A DNA stretch of 64,000 bases from Sporomusa termitida. GTDB lineage: Bacteria > Bacillota > Negativicutes > Sporomusales > Sporomusaceae. Below the pieces are notes generated by a model. The model was not told the DNA's origin, did not search any database, and worked only from the letters and a program-made list of their open reading frames with translations. Below are positions 44,811 through 53,633 of this stretch, piece after piece. The position numbers and the translations under genes were made by a program. Within the stretch, counting starts at the first letter, position 1; the number at the start of each line of letters is the position of its first letter. The DNA lies in contig NZ_CP036259.1 in NCBI RefSeq assembly GCF_007641255.1, positions 2,666,001-2,730,000 on the forward strand, written 5' to 3'.

Positions 44811-47762
44811 TTATTTTCCGCCCTGTGCGGCAATAATTTCAAAAGCCATAAGAATCAGCACCGCCTTGTTTTGCGGGTTTACTATCCGGCGGGCATTAAC
44901 CAGCATCTTTTGCCAGCCTATATCGGGAAGATCGTAGCTGACCGCAAAATCCTTAAACGCCGTATCATGCTCCACAATATCAGTCAGCAGGGTACGCAGA
45001 TCCGAAAGATTCCACCGGTTATCTTTTTTCGAGAAAATGGATTGACCGATCGTTTCTGCAGGCACCAGCCGAAATGTCTGATAAAAAGCCTTGTTGGCTG
45101 TTTTCAGCCGCAAGTGGGCATCGAGAACCACCATGGGGTGCCTTACGGTTTCCACAATGGCTTCCGCGTACGCCTGGGCTTCCCGGGCAACTTCTAAGCT
45201 TTTCTTGATTGTATCAATATCGGCGAAGGTGATGATTACGCCATCGATCTTGTTATCTGTAGTTCGATACGGACGTATCTGCATGGAATACCAGTGTCCC
45301 CACCGGTCCTGGACCTCCTGCTCCTTACTGTTTAGAGTATCGATTACTTCCAGGCTCGCCTGCTCCAAATTAGGAATATCGATGTTCAGCTTGATACTCT
45401 TGATCGGCCGCTCAACATCGGCGCCAATCAGGTTAAAAACCTTTTTAGCAACAGCATTGAATCGCCTGATACGCAAATCGCCGCTGAGAATGAGGACGGG
45501 AATATTGATGCTGTGAAGCAGATTGATCATATCATTGTTGATGTGATTCAGTTCCATATTGCGGGTTCCCATTTCTTCGTTCAAGGTCATCAGCTCTTCG
45601 TTGGTCGACTGGAGTTCCTCTTTGGCGGTTTCCAACTCCTCATTCATGCTCATTAGCTCTTCATTGCTTGATTGCACTTCTTCGTTGGCCGCTTCGTGCT
45701 GGTCGATGATCGACTGCAGGTATTCCTTCGTGGCGGCGACCTCCTGTTTTAAGCCTAGGACCTCATCGGTAGCCCTCGCTTGATGCGAATCTTCCCGCGC
45801 CAGAGTGACGTCGTTAGACCTAGACTGGGATGCGGCATCCTGAAATAGCACCAAAAAGTATTCACCTTGCTGAAATGACCCGTTGATCGGGACAACATCA
45901 ACATTGACCTGGAGGGAATTGCCGTTTTCAAGAACATGCAGGCCTTCTTTTCTGACAAGGATGTTTTCCTTCTTAGCCTGGTAAATGGCTGCCCGCAGTC
46001 CGGCGAACAACCCTTCCCGGGCCATCTTCATCAGGTTTAAGCTCGGCATGCCGGACGCCGGTTCGAGATAAACGCCGGTACGGCCCCGGTACTGGATAAT
46101 ATCCAGCTTGCTGTTAATAATGACGCCAGGCGGGGCATATTTGCCGAGAACGATCCGGTCAGCCTCTTTTTGTACATCAAGTAAAGAAATGCCGCTAAAG
46201 CTTTCCGGATAGTCGTTGCTGCGGCTTCGAACCGTTGCCGCATGCTCGGTGGCAGAAAGCTCAACTGCCATCGGGGTCGCTACCGATTTTTTCGTATAAA
46301 TCTGGTGTTTTTTATCCACCAAGTCAAACAAATCCGCAAATACGCCGACCGACTCCGACGCTCCCATGATCAGAAAGCCGCCGGGATTTAAGGCATAATG
46401 AAAAATCGGGAATATCCGTTTATGCAATGCCGGCCCGAAATAGATCATCACATTGCGGCAACTGACGAGGTCCACCCTGGAAATAGGCGGGTCCTGCCCG
46501 ATGTCCTGCCTGGCGAATACGCATATGTCGCGAATGGCCTTGCTGATCTGATAACCCTGTTCGACCTCGACAAAGAAGCGGCTGAGCCTTGGGGGCGAAA
46601 TGTCGGCCACGATTGTTTTGGGGTAGATTCCGGCACGGGCTTTATCGATAACCGTTTCGTTAATATCGGTGGCAAATATCTGAATTTTCCGACATATGGC
46701 CTTATCATCCAGATATTCCTGCAAGGCGATGGCCAAGGAATAGGCCTCTTCGCCGGTGGAGCAACCGGGCACCCAAAGCCGGATAGGCGCGTTAGCTGGG
46801 GCAGTGCTGATAATGGATGGGAAAACCACTTTTTTAAATGTATCGAAGACCAGCGGCTCTCTGAAAAATTTCGTGACATTGATCAGCATATCTTGCTGCA
46901 GGGCAGCAAGCTCCGCGCCATTTTGCCGCAGATAGACAACATACTCGCCAAGCCTGTCTATTTTGAGTAAAACCATTCGGCGCAGAATACGCCGTTTTAT
47001 GGTAAGCTGCTTGTATTCAGCGAAATTAATGCCGCTGGCTTTACGAAGCAGGGCAATAATCCTGTTTAGTTCGTCTGCTTCGTCCGGAAACAGCTCGCCG
47101 GCTTCGGCCACCGGACCGGTAATCATTAGAGATTGGCCGATCCGCGAAAGTTCGGCACCGATTTTCGCTGGCGTCAGGACAAAATCTACCATGCCGGTGG
47201 CGATTGTACTGCGCGGCATGCCGTCGTATTCCGCCGACTGGGGCTCCTGAGCTAAAGTTATGCCGCCGACGGCTTTGATCTCCCGCACACCGCGCGAGCC
47301 ATCCACGCCGGTTCCCGATAAAATAACGCCGATAGCCCTGTTTCCCTCGTCCATGGCCAGCGATTCCAGGAAAGAATCAATGGGCGTATGCCGTCTCACG
47401 TCGCTTTTTTGCGGCGCGGCGGTCAGCACCCCGTGAGAAACGGTCAACTCGGTGCCGGGCGCAATAACGTAAACATGGTTGGGTTGCGCGACGGCGTCAT
47501 CTCTTACTACGCTGACAGGCATAGTTGTCGCTCTGGACAAAATGTCGGCCAGGGCGCTGTCTTTGTTGGCATCGAGATGTTGAATCACCACAAAAGCCAT
47601 GCCGACCTTCTCTGGCATGCTCTCAAACAACTGCAACATGGCTGACAAACCGCCGGCGGAGGCCCCAATGCCGACAAGGCCCGCCGCTTTTGCTACCGTT
47701 ACAGCGGATTGCTTACCGGATTGCCGGCTGCGGGTTTTATCATCGGAATTACTTTTTCTCAA
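44811..47762 (-). CDS. CheB-CheR-PAS fusion signalling protein
   Basis: From a TTG at 47762 with GGGGAGG 6 nt upstream, the protein has ~983 aa. Domains in order: CheB methylesterase (GIGASAGGL, VIQHLDA, SGTGVDGSRG), CheR methyltransferase (INVTKFFRE, WVPGCSTGEEAYSLA, FATDINE, SCRNVMIYF), a PAS-like segment, a coiled coil rich in NEEL/TAKEELQSTNEELMTLNEE, and two C-terminal PAS domains. There is no histidine-kinase domain and no receiver domain on CheB. It probably both methylates and demethylates a receptor, or acts in a non-chemotaxis pathway. A longer ATG at 47810 has no ribosome site. Confidence 0.9.
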   Translation of the reverse strand: MRKSNSDDKTRSRQSGKQSAVTVAKAAGLVGIGASAGGLSAMLQLFESMPEKVGMAFVVIQHLDANKDSALADILSRATTMPVSVVRDDAVAQPNHVYVIAPGTELTVSHGVLTAAPQKSDVRRHTPIDSFLESLAMDEGNRAIGVILSGTGVDGSRGVREIKAVGGITLAQEPQSAEYDGMPRSTIATGMVDFVLTPAKIGAELSRIGQSLMITGPVAEAGELFPDEADELNRIIALLRKASGINFAEYKQLTIKRRILRRMVLLKIDRLGEYVVYLRQNGAELAALQQDMLINVTKFFREPLVFDTFKKVVFPSIISTAPANAPIRLWVPGCSTGEEAYSLAIALQEYLDDKAICRKIQIFATDINETVIDKARAGIYPKTIVADISPPRLSRFFVEVEQGYQISKAIRDICVFARQDIGQDPPISRVDLVSCRNVMIYFGPALHKRIFPIFHYALNPGGFLIMGASESVGVFADLFDLVDKKHQIYTKKSVATPMAVELSATEHAATVRSRSNDYPESFSGISLLDVQKEADRIVLGKYAPPGVIINSKLDIIQYRGRTGVYLEPASGMPSLNLMKMAREGLFAGLRAAIYQAKKENILVRKEGLHVLENGNSLQVNVDVVPINGSFQQGEYFLVLFQDAASQSRSNDVTLAREDSHQARATDEVLGLKQEVAATKEYLQSIIDQHEAANEEVQSSNEELMSMNEELETAKEELQSTNEELMTLNEEMGTRNMELNHINNDMINLLHSINIPVLILSGDLRIRRFNAVAKKVFNLIGADVERPIKSIKLNIDIPNLEQASLEVIDTLNSKEQEVQDRWGHWYSMQIRPYRTTDNKIDGVIITFADIDTIKKSLEVAREAQAYAEAIVETVRHPMVVLDAHLRLKTANKAFYQTFRLVPAETIGQSIFSKKDNRWNLSDLRTLLTDIVEHDTAFKDFAVSYDLPDIGWQKMLVNARRIVNPQNKAVLILMAFEIIAAQGGK

Positions 47763-47924
47763 CACTTTCCTCCCCTTACAGAAATCGTGCGGCACTCTAT
47801 GATGAGTCATATACGCTATTACACCGCAGCGACAACTGACAAAATATTTTATAAGTCTTCTAACATTTATTGTGTTTTTCCTTCCTGGAGACTGACAGCA
47901 TTATCTGAAAAAGCAACCATTATG

Positions 47925-47951
47925 GAAAAACCGCCGGCCTGGCGGTTTTTC
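47925..47951. terminator. Rho-independent terminator hairpin
   Basis: GAAAAACCGCC and GGCGGTTTTTC arms around GGCCT. The A/T-rich symmetric base makes it work in either direction. It lies in the gap between the CheB-CheR gene and the L,D-transpeptidase. Confidence 0.6.
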
Positions 47952-47996
47952 GTCCCTTCGCAATGGTAAAAAAATCAATAAAAAGAACCAGCGCAG

Positions 47997-48122
47997 AGGC
48001 TGGAGCATCCAAGAAGCTGTCGCGAGCACAAACATGCCTATCAAGCAAATTGTTGTAAACCGCTTCTTGTCTACAAGAAGCCACCACACAATCCAAGGCA
48101 CAATGAGCAAAGCAGCATTAAA
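47997..48122 (-). pseudogene. Remnant of a CBO0543-family membrane protein
   Basis: The minus-strand reading frame gives LLIVPWIVWWLLVDKKRF and then a second hydrophobic run (TTICLIGMFVLATASWML). This is the N-terminal pattern of the short membrane proteins I know as the CBO0543 family in spore-forming Firmicutes. An in-frame stop lies just upstream and there is no good start codon. The similarity ends before the terminator at 47925, so the gene is broken at both ends. Confidence 0.4.
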
Positions 48123-48198
48123 TTATATAATTTTTTCAACAAATCTTTGTTTCTATTGTAAAAAATGCTACATAGAATATCATTAGGAGGGATGATAA

Positions 48199-48540
48199 AT
48201 GAACAACAAAGTGATTGTTAACCTGACTACTCACCGAGCCTACTACTATGAAGATAATCAATTAATTAGAGAATACCCTGTGGGCAGTGGCAAAGCAGAA
48301 ACACCTACCCCACCCGGCAGCTACGAAGTTATTGAAAAGCTGATCTTTGACAAACCAGGTGAATTTGACCTTGGGTCCCGGAGATTGGTTTTATCTTCTG
48401 ACAAAACCTGTCTGCACGGTTCATGGGACGGCCCTGTGGAAGGATATGTTTCCGGCGGCTGCGTCAGAATGTATAATAAAGATATTGAAGAACTGTTTGA
48501 AAAAATGGAGATTGGCGCACCTGTAGTTATGCTACTTTAA
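48199..48540 (+). CDS. L,D-transpeptidase (YkuD domain)
   Basis: The 113-aa protein consists of a YkuD catalytic domain only, with KVIVNLTTHRAYYYEDNQLI, the P-x-G substrate-like loop TPTPPGSYEV and the catalytic motif HGSWDGPVEGYVSGGCVRM (His and Cys). No signal peptide or LysM domain is seen, which is short for the family, so export would need another route or it may act differently. GGAGGG lies ~8 nt before the ATG. It probably cross-links or trims peptidoglycan. Confidence 0.9.
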   Translation: MNNKVIVNLTTHRAYYYEDNQLIREYPVGSGKAETPTPPGSYEVIEKLIFDKPGEFDLGSRRLVLSSDKTCLHGSWDGPVEGYVSGGCVRMYNKDIEELFEKMEIGAPVVMLL

Positions 48541-48692
48541 TCGTCTTGCCGCTCGTTTTCTTTAGCTAATGGTTTCGCAGCAGGGGCAGGCTTGAAATTT
48601 CGCTGTTTAAATAAATCTTTCGGATATTCATAATTTTGCTCAATATTGAGGCTTCCGAGCAATACTAATCGTGCCAATAAAGCTATTCCCAT
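48537..48692 (-). CDS. Possible small membrane protein (51 aa)
   Basis: The ORF starts with the hydrophobic segment MGIALLARLVLLGSL, then a polar tail rich in K, P and A (FKPAPAAKPLAKENERQDD). It follows the membrane protein at 48715 on the same strand by 22 bp and overlaps the end of the transpeptidase gene by 4 bp on the other strand. There is no strong ribosome site. Real expression is uncertain. Confidence 0.4.
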   Translation of the reverse strand: MGIALLARLVLLGSLNIEQNYEYPKDLFKQRNFKPAPAAKPLAKENERQDD

Positions 48693-48714
48693 AATCAGAG
48701 CAAAGCTACCCGCC

Positions 48715-49953
48715 CTACGCCTTCACAGTACCAACCCCGAAGGCGGTATTGTTCCGAAGTACCTGCTCCACCATGTTAGCTTCGGCATTGACACAACTGA
48801 CCAGTAGGACAAGTTCCGAAACCTTGTCTCTCCTCCGGCTGGTCATCTTTCGTCCCGTCAGGAGGTAGTCGCCGGCGAGCCCGACCGCCGCGCCGCCAAA
48901 CAGCCCGATCAGCGCCCAGAATATTGGCCCCCAGGCCCAGACAAACCCGTAGATTGTACCCAGAACCATGCCTATAGTGCCGAACACGGAGGCAGTATCG
49001 ATGATGCTGACTCCATCGGACCGGTAGATGGTATCTAAAATTGCAAAGTTTTTTTGCTTCTGAGCGAGAGGTATCGCCAGCATCTTTTCTTTGGCAATAC
49101 CCTTTGCTTCCAGCTCGGTTATGGCAAGCTCAACAAATGACGAATGATTGAAAGTGGCCGCTATCAGCATCTGGGTCGCTCCCTCCGTTATTGGTATGGG
49201 CAGTTCAAGCAGCAATCGCTGGTATCTTTTCGCGAGATATTCGCGTTGTTCCGTATCAAACTTTTTGTTCAGTTCCACCGTGCAAGAGTATGAATCGTAG
49301 GCGGCAAAGCAGTAAAGCGACGGCATGAACAGTAACCATTGTGGATCGGCTACAGCCAGCGCCTGGCCCAAATCTCCCAAAAATGTAAAATGCACGACCT
49401 GGAACAATCGCGAATAATAAACGCTGATCATCCAGAAGGTGATCATGAAAAGGCCGGTGACCATTCGCATGACGAACATATGCCCCAGTCCCGGAAACAC
49501 CATGCTCCAGAAGACGCTGACCCAAGGCGACCTTTTGTCCAGGAAATTAATGCTGTACGGCAGCACTGTGAACACATCAATCGGCGCTTTTTCCCGTTCG
49601 GCAAGCACGGCCTGCTTATTGAGGCTTACAGTATGGTTGTAGGCATCCCAAAGTCCGTAACAATACGCAAGGATATAGGCCAACAGCCACCTGGTATCCA
49701 GCACTTCTTTGGCAAGCTCGATCCGCCCGGTAAACGAGTATAATATTGCCACATTTACATGCGCCATCAGATTGATGAGGATTTCCATAACTACCAGCAC
49801 GAAGCCTTTGATATAACTGCCGATCATTATCTGCCCGAAGCCTCCGAAAGAGGCCGCCCACCATACGGTCATGAGCGGATTCCGGACATGCATCTCCGAT
49901 GTGGTAAAAGCGGAAAGGGCCAATCGCTTGCGGCGCGGCGTGTAGTCGCTCAT
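48715..49953 (-). CDS. Multi-span membrane protein of unknown function
   Basis: The 412-aa protein has two related N-terminal modules, each with an aromatic-Gly motif (NPLMTVWWAASFGGFGQIMIG and SPWVSVFWSMVFPGLGHMFV) and 2-3 helices. A cytoplasmic region (~240-310) resembling small ligand-binding domains (SSFVELAITELEAKGI) and a Gly-rich helix pair follow. The repeats recall TM2-type membrane modules. I do not recognise the full protein. AGGAG precedes the ATG. Function unknown. Confidence 0.8.
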   Translation of the reverse strand: MSDYTPRRKRLALSAFTTSEMHVRNPLMTVWWAASFGGFGQIMIGSYIKGFVLVVMEILINLMAHVNVAILYSFTGRIELAKEVLDTRWLLAYILAYCYGLWDAYNHTVSLNKQAVLAEREKAPIDVFTVLPYSINFLDKRSPWVSVFWSMVFPGLGHMFVMRMVTGLFMITFWMISVYYSRLFQVVHFTFLGDLGQALAVADPQWLLFMPSLYCFAAYDSYSCTVELNKKFDTEQREYLAKRYQRLLLELPIPITEGATQMLIAATFNHSSFVELAITELEAKGIAKEKMLAIPLAQKQKNFAILDTIYRSDGVSIIDTASVFGTIGMVLGTIYGFVWAWGPIFWALIGLFGGAAVGLAGDYLLTGRKMTSRRRDKVSELVLLVSCVNAEANMVEQVLRNNTAFGVGTVKA

Positions 49954-50184
49954 TCATTTCTCCTTAGGTATGCCCGTTCATTAGTCTATGCCCCGTGTTT
50001 AAGCGGTAACCATCACTGCCGCAAATTCGAAGCAAATTATGTTAAGTCAATTTCAACACACTAAATCCGGCTACTCCCCGTTTTATTATTGGCTCAATTG
50101 TAAGCCTTCGGACTGGGTAGTATCTTTAGTTATGCCCAATTCCATTCCCGATAAACCCCATCCCTCTTCGCCATGGCCGGCTGA

Positions 50185-50583
50185 TTAACAGGAGTACAGC
50201 CACCATCTGCGCAGCGAAAAATTCCAGATAAACACGAGGCCGGTAGCCCCAATCTTGGCTGTCATCGGATAGATATCCCCTAATTCAATAGCTAAGAATA
50301 TAAGCACCAGGTCAAGCAATAAGCCGGTGGTATTCAGGGCTAGGATACTTAATGCTTCGATATTGGCATTGAACTTACACTGATTTTTAAAGACAAACTC
50401 TCTTCCCAGGAAAAAATTGACGATAACGGATAATACAAAACTGCCGGCAGCCGCAGCAATATAATGATAGCCAAGTTTCAGGTAAAGAACGTAAAATAAG
50501 CTCCAGTCTACCAGGGCCGCAATACCGCCAACACAGAAATAGCGTAAAAACTGATTCAGTAAGCCCCTATTTCGAGATAACAT
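50185..50583 (-). CDS. GtrA-family membrane protein
   Basis: The 132-aa protein has four helices, with the GtrA pattern LLNQFLRYFCVGGIAALVDW and VNFFLGREFVF. Such proteins are thought to flip polyprenyl-phosphate-linked sugars across the cytoplasmic membrane. It overlaps the GT2 gene by 17 nt, linking the two functions. Confidence 0.9.
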   Translation of the reverse strand: MLSRNRGLLNQFLRYFCVGGIAALVDWSLFYVLYLKLGYHYIAAAAGSFVLSVIVNFFLGREFVFKNQCKFNANIEALSILALNTTGLLLDLVLIFLAIELGDIYPMTAKIGATGLVFIWNFSLRRWWLYSC

Positions 50584-51325
50584 TTTTGTTGCTATCCTGC
50601 TGCTTAAACTTTACATAATTTAGACTAAACCAGGTTTCACAGAGGGCAAGGAAATACCATTTCAAATAAAATGGCAGCCATCTAAGCAATTGGAACCGTG
50701 ATTCTCCTGCCGTCCGTTCCTGCCAGGAAGCAGGTACCTCCGTTATTCTATAGCCATTCAAATAGGCTTTTACCGTAATTTCCATGCCGATTTCAAAACC
50801 GCCGGCACTCTCAATTTGAATAGATTCAATAACAGCCTTGTGATACATTTTAAAACTGTTGGTTATATCGTGCGTAGCAATTCCTGTTGCCCAATGCAGG
50901 CTTACGCCCGCCAGGCGGGACAAGGCTTTTTTAAGGAGCGGTCCCCCATATTGCTGCCCGCCTTTCATATACCGCGAACCGCAGACAAGGTGATTGCCCT
51001 CTTTTACAATTTTAGCGTACATTAGATCCACGGCATCCAGACTGTCTGATAAATCGGCCATTAACACCAGCACGATGCTGCCTTCAAAGGTATGTAACCC
51101 TGTTTTGATGGCATTTAGCGCCCCACGGCCATAGATATTCTTTTTTAAATGAATTGGGAAATTATATTTTGCGCGTACCTTGTACACAACAGGTAAAGTA
51201 TTATCCTCTTCGCAGTCATAGATAAGCGTAAGCCTTTTTTCTGTTTTGACATGGCTCGCTATCTGCTTTAGCAGGTTTTCGATATTTGCCCCTTCGTTAT
51301 ATACCGGGACAACAATATCAAGCAT
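50567..51325 (-). CDS. Family 2 glycosyltransferase (polyprenyl-phosphate sugar synthase type)
   Basis: The 252-aa GT-A protein (start ATG 51325, GGAGGTG upstream; ATG 51355 is less likely) has LDIVVPVYNEGANIENLL, a DLSDS metal motif and a GSRYMKGG loop, as in DPM1/ArnC-type enzymes. A weak C-terminal hydrophobic segment may anchor it. It would transfer a sugar from a nucleotide to undecaprenyl phosphate on the cytoplasmic side for flipping by GtrA. Confidence 0.9.
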   Translation of the reverse strand: MLDIVVPVYNEGANIENLLKQIASHVKTEKRLTLIYDCEEDNTLPVVYKVRAKYNFPIHLKKNIYGRGALNAIKTGLHTFEGSIVLVLMADLSDSLDAVDLMYAKIVKEGNHLVCGSRYMKGGQQYGGPLLKKALSRLAGVSLHWATGIATHDITNSFKMYHKAVIESIQIESAGGFEIGMEITVKAYLNGYRITEVPASWQERTAGESRFQLLRWLPFYLKWYFLALCETWFSLNYVKFKQQDSNKNVISK

Positions 51326-51392
51326 GTTATACACCTCCTTGTTTTCCTTGTTCACCCGGGGAGTCCTGAGTAACGAACTCCTCTTGTTCTAT

Positions 51393-52412
51393 TTAAATAT
51401 TGCCGGTCTTCACCTGCTCTTTGATCCAGGGGATGACTTCATCAAGCATAACGTTCAAATCCGATTTAGCCTCAAAACCGAGCAAGTTTTTCGCCTTGTC
51501 TACGGCCGGTATCCGTTTTTGCACATCATACACATAGGGTGTATCCGATAGGTAGCGGAACGGCTTGTCCCCATTCACCTTGTTCCAGATAGCTTCTGCC
51601 AGCTCCAATACCGTAGTTGAAACCGGTGTTGACAGATTAAAGTCTTCGTTAACTGCTTGTTCGTTTTCAATGCACAGCGCAATGCCCTCGGCCAGATCAC
51701 CGCCATAGGTGTAATGGCGTATTTGCCTGCCGGTCCCCAAAATATGCAGCGGATCCTGCCCCTTGATAATCTTTTGCACCAGATCGGGGACAACATGGCT
51801 CATAGCCAGCTTTACATTGCCGGAAAGAATTTCCTTTTCATTTTTAGCCCGCCGTTCACCGGTTCCCACACAATTGAAGGGCCGTATAACCGTATAGGGA
51901 AGTTGGTATTGCTCCCATGCCCCCTTGGCAAAATACTCGCACGCCAGCTTCTGAAACCCATAAGTAGACAGCGGCGGCGGGCAGCGCAATTGCTCTCCTT
52001 CCGGGCTGGGATAAACAGCCGTAGATTCATAAACCATCGACGAAGATAAAACATTAATCTTACGTAATTTTTTATGCTGATAGGCCCAGATAGCGGCATC
52101 AAAGGTAGCGGCCGTAATGCGCTCATTTTCTGCGAGCAGATCATAGGCATATTCGTGAAAATAAGTGATCCCGCCAATCATTGCCGCCATCGCCACAACC
52201 TGATCACAGTCGGCGATTAGTTCCTTCAGCAAATGGCTGTCCTTAACATCGCCTTGCACAAACTGATAACGCGGATGATGGTCATAGGATTTTTCCACCG
52301 GACCATATTTACTGTAGTTATCAATGCCTACAACCGAATGACCGCGTTGCAATAATTCTTCTACCAGATAGCCGGCGATAAAGCCGGCCGAGCCGGTAAC
52401 CAGGATTTTCAC
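51393..52412 (-). CDS. NAD-dependent sugar epimerase/dehydratase
   Basis: The 339-aa extended SDR has the N-terminal GSAGFIAGYLVEEL nucleotide motif, a Ser/Tyr/Lys set (SSSMVYES, STYGFQKLACEYF) and the substrate region RPFNCVGTGERR. The start is a GTG at 52412 with GGAGGG, overlapping the previous stop by 1 nt. It probably modifies the nucleotide sugar made by the dehydrogenase encoded just upstream. Confidence 0.9.
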   Translation of the reverse strand: MKILVTGSAGFIAGYLVEELLQRGHSVVGIDNYSKYGPVEKSYDHHPRYQFVQGDVKDSHLLKELIADCDQVVAMAAMIGGITYFHEYAYDLLAENERITAATFDAAIWAYQHKKLRKINVLSSSMVYESTAVYPSPEGEQLRCPPPLSTYGFQKLACEYFAKGAWEQYQLPYTVIRPFNCVGTGERRAKNEKEILSGNVKLAMSHVVPDLVQKIIKGQDPLHILGTGRQIRHYTYGGDLAEGIALCIENEQAVNEDFNLSTPVSTTVLELAEAIWNKVNGDKPFRYLSDTPYVYDVQKRIPAVDKAKNLLGFEAKSDLNVMLDEVIPWIKEQVKTGNI

Positions 52413-53605
52413 TATATTAGCCCTCCTCTGCCCAATACATTCCAGATATCAACAGTAACTTTATTGAGCGGAATGTCCAGTCCCTGATATTGTTTATGAG
52501 GGGTGGCGATGATCAAAATATCGGCCTGGGCAATCACTTCCGCCTGCGGCAGCAAGGAATCATCCGTCACATAAGGATCGGCACTCAAAACGCTGCCGGC
52601 ATGCACCTGCAGGATTTTACGCAATTTGTACGACAGAGATTCACGGATATCATCCGAGTTCCCCTTAAATGCCATGCCCAGAATGCCTACAGTCATTTTG
52701 TTCAGCAGATATTTCACTTTTAACTTTTGCACTATATAGTTAGGCAGCCCCTCATTGACCAGCATGGCTGAATGCCCCAGATAAAAGTTGCCATTATTGA
52801 AAGCAGCCAGCTGCATCGCATCCTTAAACAAGCAAGGCCCGGCGGCAAAACCGGCTTTCGGTAAATCCCGGGCGCGGTCATACCGGTGTGTGACGGCATG
52901 ATAAACTTTATAAAAGTCCAGGTTATAATCATTGGCAATCATATAAAATTGATTGGCAACAGCAAATTTAATGTACCGCCAGACATTCGTAAACAGCTTG
53001 GCCAATTCGGCTTCCGTCGGCTGCACTTCCACCAGTTCAGTTGTCAGGAGGCCAAATAAATCCCGGCATTCCTGCAAACCTGCCGGCGTAAAGGATGAAA
53101 TAATCTGCGGCAAGGAGTATAGCTCCGTCATGGCCTTACCTTCTAAGATCCGTTCCGGACAGAAGCAGACATTCATGGTTAAGCCTGCTTCCCGCAGCCA
53201 GTCATTGACCCGTTCACTAATCCCCGGGTAGACTGTGCTGCGCAAAATTAAGGTTTGGCCGTTGCGAAAATACGGCATGCACTGATTCACCGAATCAACC
53301 ATCACTTGGAAATTCGGGTTTAGATGCTCATCCACCGGCGTACCAATGATCATAATTACAATCTTACTCTGGGAAATTACCGCCGGCGAATCAGATAGCT
53401 CCAGCGTGCCGTCAGCCAGTACCTTTTGCAGCAAGCCAGCGGCGCCTTCTTCATGAAAAGGCATGGTCCCTTGTCTTACGGTATGTACCGCCTCTGTGCT
53501 GATATCATAGACGATTACTTTTTTGCCACGATCAGCCAGCGTAATGGATAAAGGCAAGCCGACATGCCCGCAGCCGCCAATCACACATATATCATACATA
53601 AACAT
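52412..53605 (-). CDS. Nucleotide-sugar dehydrogenase (UDP-glucose/GDP-mannose dehydrogenase family)
   Basis: The 397-aa protein has the N-terminal CVIGGCGHVGLPLSITLADRG motif, IIGTPVDEHLNP, and the catalytic-Cys region AGFAAGPCLFKDAMQL, a slightly variant form of GVGGPCLPKD. It oxidises a UDP- or GDP-sugar to the uronate. It supplies the glycan-modification operon. Which nucleotide sugar is used cannot be told. Confidence 0.9.
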   Translation of the reverse strand: MFMYDICVIGGCGHVGLPLSITLADRGKKVIVYDISTEAVHTVRQGTMPFHEEGAAGLLQKVLADGTLELSDSPAVISQSKIVIMIIGTPVDEHLNPNFQVMVDSVNQCMPYFRNGQTLILRSTVYPGISERVNDWLREAGLTMNVCFCPERILEGKAMTELYSLPQIISSFTPAGLQECRDLFGLLTTELVEVQPTEAELAKLFTNVWRYIKFAVANQFYMIANDYNLDFYKVYHAVTHRYDRARDLPKAGFAAGPCLFKDAMQLAAFNNGNFYLGHSAMLVNEGLPNYIVQKLKVKYLLNKMTVGILGMAFKGNSDDIRESLSYKLRKILQVHAGSVLSADPYVTDDSLLPQAEVIAQADILIIATPHKQYQGLDIPLNKVTVDIWNVLGRGGLI

Positions 53606-53633
53606 AGCTCCACCTCAAATCTGTTGAAATCAT

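Noticed and set aside
44607-45197. 196-codon frame directly after the HxlR gene
   Set aside because: It abuts the HxlR stop but overlaps the CheB-CheR gene and shows no recognisable domain; treated as a shadow frame.
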